Positions 52,652-61,304 are shown, counted from the stretch's first letter. The stretch is DNA of 64,000 nt from Chryseobacterium sp. (GCA_003248755.1 QFQW01000006.1:12617-76616); one strand, 5' to 3'. Notes: a model not told the origin generated them from the letters alone. Translations and numbers: made by a program.

Positions 52652-52750
52652 CACACTCATTTTAGGGAAGGAGTATGCCTATTTCAAACATAGAATATGA
52701 CGAAAACCGCTAAAATGCTGAAGTGAAATATAATAGATATATAATAAATA

Positions 52751-53377
52751 ATGTCAGGTATTATTGGTAAAAAAATCGGTATGACATCTTTGTTTGACGA
52801 AGCAGGGAAAAATATTCCTTGTACGGTTATTCAAGCTGGTCCATGCTCGGTTTTACAGGTCAGAACCGAAGAAGTTGACGGATATGTTGCTGTTCAACTA
52901 GGTTTCGATGACAAGAGTGAGAAGAACGTTGGTAAAGCGTTAGCTGGTCATTTCAAAAAGGCTGGTTCAACTCCTAAAGCTAAGTTGGTAGAATTCAGAA
53001 ATGCATTCGAGCACGAAGTAAAAACAGGAGATAAGGTAGAAGTTGATATGTTTGCAGAAGGTGAGTATGTGGATGTAACAGGTACTTCTAAAGGTAAAGG
53101 TTTCCAAGGTGTTGTTAAAAGACACGGATTTGGAGGTGTAATGCAAGCTACTCACGGTCAGCACAACAGACTTAGAGCTCCAGGTTCTATCGGTGCTGGA
53201 TCGGATCCTTCAAGAGTATTCAAAGGAATGAGAATGGCTGGTAGAATGGGAGGTAAGCAGGTAACTGTTCAAAACCTTCAAGTGTTAAAAGTTGATCAAG
53301 AACAAAATCTTTTAGTGGTAAAAGGTGCTGTTCCGGGAGCTAAAAATTCTTATGTAATTATCAAGAAATGGAACTAG
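52751..53377 (+). CDS. rplC: 50S ribosomal protein L3
   Basis: 208 residues. Motifs are GIIGKKIGMTSLFDEAG, GTSKGKGFQGVVKRHGFGG and HGQHNRLRAPGSIGAGSDP, followed by RMAGRMGGKQVTVQNLQV. It binds near the peptidyl transferase centre and starts large-subunit assembly. It is the first gene of the second ribosomal block, behind its own promoter. Its stop overlaps the rplD start by 10 bases. Confidence 0.98.
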   Translation: MSGIIGKKIGMTSLFDEAGKNIPCTVIQAGPCSVLQVRTEEVDGYVAVQLGFDDKSEKNVGKALAGHFKKAGSTPKAKLVEFRNAFEHEVKTGDKVEVDMFAEGEYVDVTGTSKGKGFQGVVKRHGFGGVMQATHGQHNRLRAPGSIGAGSDPSRVFKGMRMAGRMGGKQVTVQNLQVLKVDQEQNLLVVKGAVPGAKNSYVIIKKWN

Positions 53378-53997
53378 TAGTATTAAATACATCAGGAAAA
53401 GAAACCGGAAGAAAAGTAACTCTTGACGAATCAGTATTCGGAATTGAGCCAAATCAGCATGCGGTTTACTTAGAGGTTAAACAATACCTTGCTGCTCAAA
53501 GACAAGGTACTCATAAATCAAAAGAAAGAAGCGAAATTACTGCTTCTACAAGAAAACTTAAGAAACAAAAAGGTTCAGGATCTGCGAGATATGGTGATAT
53601 CAAGTCACCAACTTTCAAAGGTGGAGGTAGAGTTTTTGGTCCAAAACCAAGAGACTACAGATTCAAATTGAACAAAGCGCTTAAGAGATTAGCTAAAAAA
53701 TCTGTTCTTTCTCAAAAATTGAAAGATAACAGTATTAAAGTTTTGGAGAATTTGAGTTTTGATGCTCCTAAGACTAAAGAATTCATCACTGTATTGAATG
53801 CTTTAGAACTTACTGGGAAAAAGTCATTGTTCATTATTCCTGAAGCAAATAAGAATGTGTATTTATCTTCAAGAAACTTGCCTAAAACAAGGGTTTTAAA
53901 TTATAATGAAATTTCTTCTTATGATTTGATCAATGCAGGTGAGATTGTTTTCTTTGAAGGTGCAGTAGAAAAATTCCAGGACAACTTAAAGAAATAA
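53368..53997 (+). CDS. rplD: 50S ribosomal protein L4
   Basis: 209 residues. Motifs are the extended loop TRKLKKQKGSGSARYGDIKS and GGRVFGPKPRDYRFKLNKA, which line the exit tunnel. In E. coli L4 also represses its operon; no such leader is evident here beyond the short leader ahead of rplC. It overlaps rplC by 10 bases and lies three bases before rplW. Confidence 0.98.
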   Translation: MELVVLNTSGKETGRKVTLDESVFGIEPNQHAVYLEVKQYLAAQRQGTHKSKERSEITASTRKLKKQKGSGSARYGDIKSPTFKGGGRVFGPKPRDYRFKLNKALKRLAKKSVLSQKLKDNSIKVLENLSFDAPKTKEFITVLNALELTGKKSLFIIPEANKNVYLSSRNLPKTRVLNYNEISSYDLINAGEIVFFEGAVEKFQDNLKK

Positions 53998-54000
53998 ATC

Positions 54001-54291
54001 ATGTCAGTTATTATTAAACCAGTTATTTCAGAAAAGGCAAACTATCTTACAGATTTAAGAGGTGCTTATTCTTTCTTGGTTGCTCCAAAAGCAAACAAGA
54101 TCCAAATCAAAGGTGCTATTGAGGCAGCTTACGGTGTAAAAGTAGCAGACGTTAGAACCATGATTTATGCGCCTAGAGTTTCTTCTAAATACACGAAAAA
54201 AGGACTTCAAGTTGGGAAAACTAACAAATTGAAAAAGGCAGTTGTAACATTGGCTGCTGGAGAAGTTATTGATATTTTCGCAACAAATTAA
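54001..54291 (+). CDS. rplW: 50S ribosomal protein L23
   Basis: 96 residues. Motifs are IIKPVISEKANYLTDL and FLVAPKANKIQIKGAIEAAY. It sits at the tunnel exit and contacts trigger factor and the signal recognition particle. Gene order rplD-rplW-rplB is as in other bacteria. Confidence 0.97.
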   Translation: MSVIIKPVISEKANYLTDLRGAYSFLVAPKANKIQIKGAIEAAYGVKVADVRTMIYAPRVSSKYTKKGLQVGKTNKLKKAVVTLAAGEVIDIFATN

Positions 54292-54310
54292 TTAATCATA
54301 AATAATAGTA

Positions 54311-55132
54311 ATGTCTGTTAGAAAATTAAAACCTATCACCCCGGGACAGAGATTCAGAGTTGTTAATAACTTTGAGGAAATTACTACCAACAAACCAGAG
54401 AAGTCTCTAACTGTTGGTATTAGTAAGTCAGGTGGACGTAACCAAACTGGTAAAATGACCATGCGTTACACCGGCGGTGGACACAAAAAGAAATACAGAA
54501 TTATCGACTTCAAAAGAAATAAACATGACGTTGAAGCTACGGTAAAAACTGTAGAGTATGATCCAAACAGAACTGCATTCATCGCTTTAGTAGAGTATGC
54601 AGATGGAGAGAAAAGATATATCATCGCTCCAAACGGGATCAAAGTTGATCAGAAAATTGTTTCTGGAGAAACTGCTGAGCCTAATGTAGGTAATGCTATG
54701 AAATTGAAAAACATTCCTTTGGGAACTGTGATTTCTTGTATCGAAATGAAGCCTGGTCAAGGTGCTATTTTGGCAAGAAGTGCTGGATCTTCAGCTCAAT
54801 TAACTTCAAGAGATGGAAAGTATGCAATCATCAAGTTGCCTTCTGGAGAGTCTAGAATGATTCTTACTGAATGTATGGCAATGATTGGATCTGTTTCTAA
54901 TTCTGATCACCAATTAACTGTATCAGGTAAGGCTGGTAGAAGCAGATGGTTGGGTAGAAGACCAAGAACAAGACCAGTAGTAATGAACCCGGTTGATCAC
55001 CCAATGGGAGGTGGTGAAGGACGTTCTTCTGGAGGTCACCCAAGATCTAGAAACGGTAAGCCGGCTAAAGGTTACAAAACTAGAAAGAAAAACAAAGTGT
55101 CTAACCGTTACATCGTATCTAAAAGAAAATAA
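54311..55132 (+). CDS. rplB: 50S ribosomal protein L2
   Basis: 273 residues. The core has GRNQTGKMTMRYTGGGHKKK and the C-terminal region has VVMNPVDHPMGGGEGRSSGG with the conserved His of the peptidyl-transferase region. It is needed for subunit joining. It is followed three bases later by rpsS. Confidence 0.98.
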   Translation: MSVRKLKPITPGQRFRVVNNFEEITTNKPEKSLTVGISKSGGRNQTGKMTMRYTGGGHKKKYRIIDFKRNKHDVEATVKTVEYDPNRTAFIALVEYADGEKRYIIAPNGIKVDQKIVSGETAEPNVGNAMKLKNIPLGTVISCIEMKPGQGAILARSAGSSAQLTSRDGKYAIIKLPSGESRMILTECMAMIGSVSNSDHQLTVSGKAGRSRWLGRRPRTRPVVMNPVDHPMGGGEGRSSGGHPRSRNGKPAKGYKTRKKNKVSNRYIVSKRK

Positions 55133-55134
55133 TT

Positions 55135-55413
55135 ATGGCAAGATCACTTAAAAAAGGACCATTCATTCATCATACTTTAGATAAGAAGGTTCAGGCAAAT
55201 GTAGAGTCTGGTAAAAAGACTGTAATAAAAACTTGGTCTAGAGCGTCTATGATTTCTCCAGACTTTGTTGGACAAACTATAGCTGTACACAATGGGAAAT
55301 CTTTTATCCCTGTTTATGTTACAGAAAACATGGTAGGTCACAAGTTAGGCGAATTTTCTCCGACAAGATCTTTCAGAGGTCACGGTGGTAACAAAAATAA
55401 AGGAGGTAGATAA
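55135..55413 (+). CDS. rpsS: 30S ribosomal protein S19
   Basis: 92 residues. Motifs are MARSLKKGPFIHHTLDKK, VIKTWSRASMISPDFVGQTI and GHKLGEFSPTRSFRGHG. It forms part of the small-subunit head with S13. It is in the standard S10 order, two bases before rplV. Confidence 0.98.
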   Translation: MARSLKKGPFIHHTLDKKVQANVESGKKTVIKTWSRASMISPDFVGQTIAVHNGKSFIPVYVTENMVGHKLGEFSPTRSFRGHGGNKNKGGR

Positions 55414-55415
55414 TC

Positions 55416-55811
55416 ATGGGATCAAGAAAAAGAGAAAGTGCATTAGCACGTAAAATAGCAAACCAAGATGTGGCAAAAGCGTTACATAACGATTGCCCAT
55501 CTTCTCCAAGAAAAATGAGATTAGTTGCTGATATCATTAGAGGAGTAGAGGTAGAAAAAGCTTTATCTATTCTTAAATATTCTAAGAAAGATGCTTCTAA
55601 TAAATTAGAAAAAGTATTGCTTTCTGCTATTGCAAACTGGCAATCAAAAAACGAAGGCGCTGATATTGAAGAGGCTAACCTTATCGTGAAAGAAATATTT
55701 GTAGACAGTGCAAGACAATTGAAGAGACTAAGACCTGCTCCACAAGGTAGAGGTTACAGAATCAGAAAAAGATCAAACCACATTACATTAATCTTAGGTA
55801 CTAAAAATTAA
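55416..55811 (+). CDS. rplV: 50S ribosomal protein L22
   Basis: 131 residues. The N-terminal extension (MGSRKRESALARKIANQ) precedes the globular domain (SPRKMRLVADIIRGVEVE) and the tunnel-lining hairpin (LKRLRPAPQGRGYRIRKRS). Known macrolide-resistance changes occur in that hairpin; nothing unusual is seen there. Confidence 0.97.
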   Translation: MGSRKRESALARKIANQDVAKALHNDCPSSPRKMRLVADIIRGVEVEKALSILKYSKKDASNKLEKVLLSAIANWQSKNEGADIEEANLIVKEIFVDSARQLKRLRPAPQGRGYRIRKRSNHITLILGTKN

Positions 55812-55819
55812 TTCAAGGT

Positions 55820-56557
55820 ATGGGACAGAAGACAAATCCAATTGGTAACAGATTAGGTATCATCAGAGGATGGGATTCTAACTGGTTTGGTGGTAAAAAC
55901 TACGGTGATAGAATCGCTGAGGATTACAAAATCAGAAGATACCTTGAAGCAAGATTATCTAAAGGTGGTATTTCAAAAATCTTTATTGAAAGAACACTTA
56001 AATTAGTAACTGTAACGATTACAACTGCCAGACCAGGTTTAATCATCGGGAAAGGTGGACAGGAAGTTGACAAACTAAAAGAAGAGTTGAAAAAATTGAC
56101 CGGAAAAGATATCCAGATCAATATTTTCGAAATCAAGAGACCTGAGCTAGATGCAGTATTGGTTGCTGACAGCATCGCTAAGCAAATCGAAAACCGTATC
56201 TCTTACAGAAGAGCTGTGAAAATGGCAATCGCTTCTACTATGAGAATGGGTGCTGAAGGAATCAAAGTTCAGATTTCTGGAAGATTGAACGGAGCTGAAA
56301 TGGCACGTTCTGAAAACTTCAAAGAAGGAAGAATTCCTTTATCTACTTTCCGTGCTGATATCGATTATCACATCGGTGAAGCATTGACTCAATACGGTAA
56401 GTTAGGTGTTAAAGTTTGGATTATGAAAGGAGAAGTGTACGGTAAAAGAGACCTTACTCCACTTGTAGGACAACAGAAAAAAGCGCCAGCCGGAGGTAGA
56501 AACGAGAGAAACGACAGAGGAGAAAGAGGCGACAGAAAACCAAGAAGAAATAATTAA
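55820..56557 (+). CDS. rpsC: 30S ribosomal protein S3
   Basis: 245 residues. The N-terminal part has GQKTNPIGNRLGIIRGWDS, the KH domain has TTARPGLIIGKGGQEVDKL, and the C-terminal domain ends in GVKVWIMKGEVYG. A tail rich in Arg, Asn, Asp and Gly (GGRNERNDRGERGDRKP) follows, absent in E. coli. It lines the mRNA entry site. A 78-base AT-rich gap with short AAATCTAAA-type repeats precedes rplP. Confidence 0.98.
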   Translation: MGQKTNPIGNRLGIIRGWDSNWFGGKNYGDRIAEDYKIRRYLEARLSKGGISKIFIERTLKLVTVTITTARPGLIIGKGGQEVDKLKEELKKLTGKDIQINIFEIKRPELDAVLVADSIAKQIENRISYRRAVKMAIASTMRMGAEGIKVQISGRLNGAEMARSENFKEGRIPLSTFRADIDYHIGEALTQYGKLGVKVWIMKGEVYGKRDLTPLVGQQKKAPAGGRNERNDRGERGDRKPRRNN

Positions 56558-56635
56558 TAAAATTTTAGAGGATAGTTTTTAAATGACCGTTACTTTTTTA
56601 AAATCTAAATTCTAAAATCTAAAATTTAAGAAATT

Positions 56636-57061
56636 ATGTTACAACCAAAAAGAACCAAATTCCGTAGAGTTCATAAGATGAAAATGAAGGGGGTTGCTCA
56701 GAGAGGTAATCAACTTGCTTACGGAACTTTCGGAATCAAAGCTACAGAGGGAGCTTGGGTTACTGCAAGACAAATTGAAGCTGCTCGTATTGCTGCTACA
56801 AGATATATGAAAAGAGAAGGTCAACTATGGATCAAAATCTTCCCGGATAAGCCAATTACTAAAAAACCAGCGGAAGTACGTATGGGTAAAGGTAAAGGTG
56901 CTGTGGAATATTGGGTAGCTGTAGTGAAACCAGGTAAAATTATGTTCGAAGTTGGTGGTGTACCTTATGATGTGGCAAAAGAAGCGCTTAGGCTTGCTGC
57001 TCAAAAGTTACCGATTGTTACCAAGTTCGTAGTTGCAAACGATTTCGTTAAACCTCTATAA
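56636..57061 (+). CDS. rplP: 50S ribosomal protein L16
   Basis: 141 residues. Motifs are LQPKRTKFRRVHKMKMKG, the loop EGAWVTARQIEAARIAATRY, and MGKGKGAVEYWVAVVKPG. It binds 23S rRNA near the A-site and central protuberance. It is in standard order ahead of rpmC. Confidence 0.98.
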   Translation: MLQPKRTKFRRVHKMKMKGVAQRGNQLAYGTFGIKATEGAWVTARQIEAARIAATRYMKREGQLWIKIFPDKPITKKPAEVRMGKGKGAVEYWVAVVKPGKIMFEVGGVPYDVAKEALRLAAQKLPIVTKFVVANDFVKPL

Positions 57062-57072
57062 TCTCTATTAAA

Positions 57073-57258
57073 ATGAAAAAAGCTGACATCAAAAATTTAA
57101 GCGTAGAGGATATCAAAGTTCAATTGGCTGACGCTGAAGCTAACTATTCAAAATTGAAATTAGCGCACAGAATTAGCCCAGTTGAAAATCCGATTCAGAT
57201 CAGAGATTTGAGAAAAACGATTGCAAGACTTAACACAGAATTAACTAACAAACAATAA
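57073..57258 (+). CDS. rpmC: 50S ribosomal protein L29
   Basis: 61 residues, mostly two helices. Motifs are MKKADIKNLSVEDIKVQLAD and RISPVENPIQIRDLRKTIAR. It sits near the tunnel exit beside L23. It is followed 12 bases later by rpsQ. Confidence 0.96.
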   Translation: MKKADIKNLSVEDIKVQLADAEANYSKLKLAHRISPVENPIQIRDLRKTIARLNTELTNKQ

Positions 57259-57270
57259 TTCCTTTTTACA

Positions 57271-57525
57271 ATGGACAGAAATTTAAGAAAAGAACGTATT
57301 GGAGTAGTTTCCAGCAATAAAATGGAAAAGACTATTGTTGTTAGTGAAACTACGAGAGTAAAACATCCAATGTACGGTAAGTTCGTTTTGAAAACGAAAA
57401 AATATACTGCACATGATGAGAACAACGAGTGCACAGAAGGTGATACAGTTTTAATTACTGAAACTAGACCTTTGAGCAAGAGCAAAAGATGGAGATTAGT
57501 AAGAATCATTGAAAAAGCTAAGTAA
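57271..57525 (+). CDS. rpsQ: 30S ribosomal protein S17
   Basis: 84 residues. Motifs are RKERIGVVSSNKMEKTIVV, KHPMYGKFVLKTKKY and TRPLSKSKRWRLVRI. It binds 16S rRNA in the small-subunit body. Gene order is as usual, two bases before rplN. Confidence 0.97.
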   Translation: MDRNLRKERIGVVSSNKMEKTIVVSETTRVKHPMYGKFVLKTKKYTAHDENNECTEGDTVLITETRPLSKSKRWRLVRIIEKAK

Positions 57526-57527
57526 TA

Positions 57528-57896
57528 ATGTTACAAACAGAATCAAGATTAAAAGTTGCTGATAACACAGGTGCAAAAGAAGTACTTGTTATCAGAGTTC
57601 TAGGAGGAACTAGAAGAAGATATGCTTCAGTTGGTGATAAAATCGTTGTTACTATCAAAGATTCTACACCATCAGGAAACGCAAAGAAAGGTCAAGTATC
57701 TAAAGCAGTAGTAGTAAGAACTAAAAAAGCAGTTAGAAGAAAAGATGGATCTTACATCAAGTTCGAAGACAACGCTTGTGTATTGCTAAACGCTGCCGGA
57801 GAAATGAGAGGAACTCGTGTTTTCGGACCAGTTGCCCGTGAGTTGAGAGACAAAGAATATATGAAGGTTATTTCATTAGCTCCTGAAGTACTTTAA
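57528..57896 (+). CDS. rplN: 50S ribosomal protein L14
   Basis: 122 residues. Motifs are MLQTESRLKVADNTGAKEV, VGDKIVVTIKDSTPSGNAK and FGPVARELRDKEYMKVISL. It forms part of an intersubunit bridge with 16S rRNA. It is the first protein of the spc part of the cluster. Confidence 0.98.
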   Translation: MLQTESRLKVADNTGAKEVLVIRVLGGTRRRYASVGDKIVVTIKDSTPSGNAKKGQVSKAVVVRTKKAVRRKDGSYIKFEDNACVLLNAAGEMRGTRVFGPVARELRDKEYMKVISLAPEVL

Positions 57897-57914
57897 TTTT
57901 AAAATTTTAAGAAA

Positions 57915-58235
57915 ATGTCAAAAGTTAAAATAAAAAGAGGAGACAACGTAATCGTTACTACCGGAAAAAATAAAGGGAGTAAAGGTGAAGTTCTTGAAGT
58001 AATCAAGAAAGAAGGTAAAGATCCTAGAGTTATCGTTGCAGGAATTAATATCGTTAAAAAACATACTAAGCCATCTGCACAGAACCCTCAAGGTGGAATC
58101 GTAGAAAAGGAAGCTTCACTACATATTTCAAATGTATCATTGACTGATAAGAGCGGTAAAGCTACTAAAGTTGGATACAAAGTAGAAGGTGATAAAAAAG
58201 TAAGAGTTGCTAAAACAACAGGTGAAACTTTATAA
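57915..58235 (+). CDS. rplX: 50S ribosomal protein L24
   Basis: 106 residues. The KOW motif is RGDNVIVTTGKNKGSKGEVL, followed by IVAGINIVKKHTKPSAQNPQ. It is an early assembly protein near the tunnel exit. It lies 18 bases after rplN. Confidence 0.97.
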   Translation: MSKVKIKRGDNVIVTTGKNKGSKGEVLEVIKKEGKDPRVIVAGINIVKKHTKPSAQNPQGGIVEKEASLHISNVSLTDKSGKATKVGYKVEGDKKVRVAKTTGETL

Positions 58236-58246
58236 TTTAAATTACA

Positions 58247-58798
58247 ATGGAATATATAGTAAGACCAAAACAAGCATATAAAGAGAAGATTGTTCCTGCA
58301 ATGATGGAAGAATTTGGATACAAGTCAGTAATGCAAGTGCCTAAATTGGAAAAAATCGTTGTAAGCCAAGGACTTGGTGCAGCTGTTCAAGATAAGAAAA
58401 TCGTTGACTATGCTGTAGAAGAATTGACCGCTATCACTGGACAAAAAGCTGTAGGTACTTTATCTAAAAAAGATGAAGCAGCTTTCAAACTTAGAAAAGG
58501 AATGCCAATCGGAGCTAGAGTAACTCTTAGAGCTGATAAAATGTATGAGTTCCTAGACAGATTGACGTCTTCTGCTCTACCAAGAATTAGAGATTTTTCT
58601 GGTATCAAAGCTGAAGGTTTCGATGGAAGAGGTAATTATAACTTAGGTATTACTGAGCAGATTATCTTCCCAGAGATTGTTATCGACAAAGTGAAAAAAA
58701 TCCAAGGGATGGATATCACTTTCGTTACAACAGCGAACACTGATAAAGAAGCAAAAGCGTTATTAACTCACTTCGGTTTACCTTTCAAAAAGAACTAA
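58247..58798 (+). CDS. rplE: 50S ribosomal protein L5
   Basis: 183 residues. Motifs are MEYIVRPKQAYKEKIVPAMM, KLEKIVVSQGLGAAVQDKK and RDFSGIKAEGFDGRGNYNLG. It binds 5S rRNA in the central protuberance. It lies three bases before rpsN. Confidence 0.98.
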   Translation: MEYIVRPKQAYKEKIVPAMMEEFGYKSVMQVPKLEKIVVSQGLGAAVQDKKIVDYAVEELTAITGQKAVGTLSKKDEAAFKLRKGMPIGARVTLRADKMYEFLDRLTSSALPRIRDFSGIKAEGFDGRGNYNLGITEQIIFPEIVIDKVKKIQGMDITFVTTANTDKEAKALLTHFGLPFKKN

Positions 58799-58801
58799 GA
58801 A

Positions 58802-59071
58802 ATGGCTAAAGAATCAATGAAAGCGCGTGAGCGCAAAAGAGAAGCTACTGTAGCTAAATATGCTGAAAAAAGAAAAGCTTTGAAAGAAGCCGGAGATTAT
58901 GAAGCATTACAGAAATTGCCTAAAAATGCTTCTCCTGTAAGATTACACAACAGATGTAAATTGACAGGAAGACCAAGAGGATATATGAGAACATTCGGTA
59001 TTTCCAGAGTAACTTTCCGTGAAATGGCAAACAATGGTCTTATCCCGGGAGTTAAAAAAGCTAGTTGGTAA
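58802..59071 (+). CDS. rpsN: 30S ribosomal protein S14, zinc-free type
   Basis: 89 residues, the longer zinc-free (C-minus) form. The zinc-form CxxC pairs are absent; the central segment reads SPVRLHNRCKLTGRPRGYM, with one Cys. The C-terminal motif is SRVTFREMANNGLIPGVKKA. It is part of the small-subunit head. A 127-base gap with a stem-loop follows, before rpsH. Confidence 0.97.
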   Translation: MAKESMKARERKREATVAKYAEKRKALKEAGDYEALQKLPKNASPVRLHNRCKLTGRPRGYMRTFGISRVTFREMANNGLIPGVKKASW

Positions 59072-59112
59072 GCAATTAAAAAAATCGAGGCAATTAAGTT
59101 GTTGAGATACTA

Positions 59113-59148
59113 AAGATAGAGATGTCATGTTTTTGATATCTCTATCTT
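59113..59148 (+). other. Stem-loop in the spc operon between rpsN and rpsH
   Basis: 11-bp arms AAGATAGAGAT and ATCTCTATCTT around a 14-base loop, in an unusually long gap for this operon. There is no clean T-run after it, so it looks less like a terminator than a processing or regulatory site. Confidence 0.6.
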
Positions 59149-59198
59149 CAAGTCTTTTCAATACTGGTTGTCATTAACCAATAATTTAAAACAAAGAA

Positions 59199-59597
59199 AT
59201 GGTAACAGATCCAATTTCAGATTTCCTAACAAGAGTAAGGAACGCACAAAGCGCAGGCCACAAAGTGGTGGAAATTCCTGCATCGAAAATCAAAAAAGAG
59301 ATCACTAAGATTCTTTTTGACCAAGGTTATATCTTGAACTACAAGTTCGAGGATAATGCAGTTCAAGGAGCTATCAAGATCGCTTTGAAGTATGACAAGC
59401 AAACGAACAAGCCAGCTATCAAGTCTATCCAAAGAGCTTCTAGACCAGGTCTTCGTCAGTACAAAGGTTCAGAAGAACTTCCAAGAGTACTTAACGGATT
59501 AGGTGTAGCTATCATCTCTACTTCTAAAGGAGTAATGACTGATAAAAAAGCTAGACAAGAGAAAGTGGGGGGTGAAGTAATTTGCTACGTATATTAA
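59199..59597 (+). CDS. rpsH: 30S ribosomal protein S8
   Basis: 132 residues. Motifs are DPISDFLTRVRNAQSAGHK, VEIPASKIKKEITKILFDQG and the C-terminal GVMTDKKARQEKVGGEVICY. It binds helix 21 of 16S rRNA and in E. coli represses its operon by binding a stem-loop in the mRNA. The stem-loop upstream of it here is a candidate for such control. Confidence 0.98.
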   Translation: MVTDPISDFLTRVRNAQSAGHKVVEIPASKIKKEITKILFDQGYILNYKFEDNAVQGAIKIALKYDKQTNKPAIKSIQRASRPGLRQYKGSEELPRVLNGLGVAIISTSKGVMTDKKARQEKVGGEVICYVY

Positions 59598-59615
59598 TTT
59601 TTTAAAACAAGGAAA

Positions 59616-60161
59616 ATGTCAAGAATTGGTAAAGCAATTATAGAAGTTCCTGCTGGGGTTACTATCACTGAAAAAGATAATATCGTAACAGTAAAAGGTC
59701 CTAAGGGAGAATTATCTCAGGAGCTTAAAGGAGGAATTAGCTTCGCACAAGAAAACGGTGTACTTACGTTCACTCGTCCTTCTGATTCAAAAGAACATAA
59801 GGCGCTTCACGGTTTATACAGAGCGCTTATCAACAATATGGTTGTTGGTACTTCTACAGGATTCACTAAGCAATTAGAACTAGTAGGAGTTGGATACAGG
59901 GCATCTCACAATGGTCAAAAATTAGAATTGGCTCTTGGATTTTCTCACGGTATCATTTTGGAACTTCCAAAAGAAGTAACATTGGATACATTGACTGAAA
60001 AAGGGAAAAACCCGATCATTACATTATCTTCTTACGATAATCAACTTCTTGGGATGGTAGCTGCGAAGATCAGATCTTTCAGAAAACCTGAGCCTTACAA
60101 GGGAAAAGGTGTGAAATTCGTGGGTGAAATCATCAGAAGAAAAGCCGGTAAATCTGCATAA
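59616..60161 (+). CDS. rplF: 50S ribosomal protein L6
   Basis: 181 residues with the two L6 domains. Motifs are SRIGKAIIEVPAGVTITEKD, LHGLYRALINNMVVGTSTGF and RSFRKPEPYKGKGVKFVGE. It lies near the factor-binding site. It is in standard spc order between rpsH and rplR. Confidence 0.98.
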   Translation: MSRIGKAIIEVPAGVTITEKDNIVTVKGPKGELSQELKGGISFAQENGVLTFTRPSDSKEHKALHGLYRALINNMVVGTSTGFTKQLELVGVGYRASHNGQKLELALGFSHGIILELPKEVTLDTLTEKGKNPIITLSSYDNQLLGMVAAKIRSFRKPEPYKGKGVKFVGEIIRRKAGKSA

Positions 60162-60172
60162 AATTTAAGAAA

Positions 60173-60526
60173 ATGGCATTAACAAAAGTTGAAAAACGAA
60201 TCAGAATCAAAAGAAGAGTAAGAGGTAAGATTTCAGGATCTGCAGAATTACCAAGATTATCTGTATTCAAGAGTAATAAAGAAATCTACGCTCAATTAGT
60301 AGATGATAAAGACGGAAAAACATTAGTATTTGCATCTTCCAGAGAGAAAGGTGTTGACGCTAAAGGAACGAAAACTGAGGTATCTGTGGCTGTAGGTAAA
60401 GCTATTGCAGCTAAAGCTAAAGCAGCGGGTATCGAGAATGTTGTATTTGATAGAAATGGTTTCGTATACCACGGTAGAGTGAAAGCTCTCGCTGACGGTG
60501 CTAGAGAGGCTGGTCTTAAATTCTAA
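60173..60526 (+). CDS. rplR: 50S ribosomal protein L18
   Basis: 117 residues. Motifs are RIRIKRRVRGKISGSAELPR, LSVFKSNKEIYAQLVDD and FDRNGFVYHGRVKALADGAR. It binds 5S rRNA with L5. It lies 18 bases before rpsE. Confidence 0.98.
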   Translation: MALTKVEKRIRIKRRVRGKISGSAELPRLSVFKSNKEIYAQLVDDKDGKTLVFASSREKGVDAKGTKTEVSVAVGKAIAAKAKAAGIENVVFDRNGFVYHGRVKALADGAREAGLKF

Positions 60527-60544
60527 TTTTAAAAATCTAGAAAC

Positions 60545-61063
60545 ATGGTAGATAGTAATATAGAAAGAGTTAAACCTGGAGGATTAGAATTAAAAGATCG
60601 TCTGGTTGCTGTTAACAGAGTAACTAAAGTAACCAAAGGTGGTAGAGCATTCGGTTTTTCTGCAATTGTTGTTGTAGGAAACGAGGATGGAATTATCGGA
60701 TATGGATTAGGTAAATCTAAAGAAGTAGCTTCTGCAATTGCTAAAGCAGTAGAAGATGCTAAGAAAAACTTAGTAAAAGTTCCAGTAATTAATCATACAA
60801 TTCCTCACCAGACTTCTGCAAGATATGGTGGAGCTGATATCTTTTTAAGACCAGCTTCTCATGGTACAGGACTTATTGCCGGAGGTGCGGTAAGAGCGGT
60901 ACTAGAATCTGCAGGTGTGCATGATGTATTGTCAAAATCTAAAGGTTCTTCTAACCCACATAATGTTGTGAAAGCTACTTTCAACGCATTATTGGATATC
61001 AGAAGACCAGAAGAGATTGCAAGAATGAGAGGAGTTTCTCTAAGTAAAGTGTTTAACGGTTAA
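60545..61063 (+). CDS. rpsE: 30S ribosomal protein S5
   Basis: 172 residues. Motifs are LKDRLVAVNRVTKVTKGGRA, GNEDGIIGYGLGKSKEVASA and the C-terminal PHNVVKATFNALLDIRRPE. It takes part in decoding accuracy with S4. It lies 11 bases before rpmD. Confidence 0.98.
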   Translation: MVDSNIERVKPGGLELKDRLVAVNRVTKVTKGGRAFGFSAIVVVGNEDGIIGYGLGKSKEVASAIAKAVEDAKKNLVKVPVINHTIPHQTSARYGGADIFLRPASHGTGLIAGGAVRAVLESAGVHDVLSKSKGSSNPHNVVKATFNALLDIRRPEEIARMRGVSLSKVFNG

Positions 61064-61074
61064 TTAATATAGCA

Positions 61075-61251
61075 ATGGCAACAATCAAAGTAAAATTAGT
61101 TAGAAGTGCTATTAATCGTTCTAAAACTCAGAAAAGAACACTTGAAGCACTAGGATTTAAGAGACTTCAACAAGTTGTAGAGCACGAAGCTACACCTTCT
61201 ATTTTGGGGATGATTGCTTCTGTAAGTCACTTATTAGAAGTTCAGAAATAA
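61075..61251 (+). CDS. rpmD: 50S ribosomal protein L30
   Basis: 58 residues, starting at the ATG at 61075 and ending at the TAA at 61249-61251. Motifs are MATIKVKLVRSAINRSKTQK, LEALGFKRLQQVVEHEATP and LGMIASVSHLLEVQ. Order rpsE-rpmD-rplO is standard. The gap after it contains a stem-loop. Confidence 0.95.
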   Translation: MATIKVKLVRSAINRSKTQKRTLEALGFKRLQQVVEHEATPSILGMIASVSHLLEVQK

Positions 61252-61270
61252 TTAAAAAATTAAATGATAA

Positions 61271-61304
61271 TGAGATTGGGAAATCAATTGGCTTCTCAAT
61301 CTCA
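61271..61304 (+). other. Stem-loop in the spc operon between rpmD and rplO
   Basis: Arms TGAGATTGGGAA and TTCTCAATCTCA, 12 bases with one mismatch, around a 10-base loop. It has no long T-run. It resembles in position the stem-loop between rpsN and rpsH. Confidence 0.55.
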
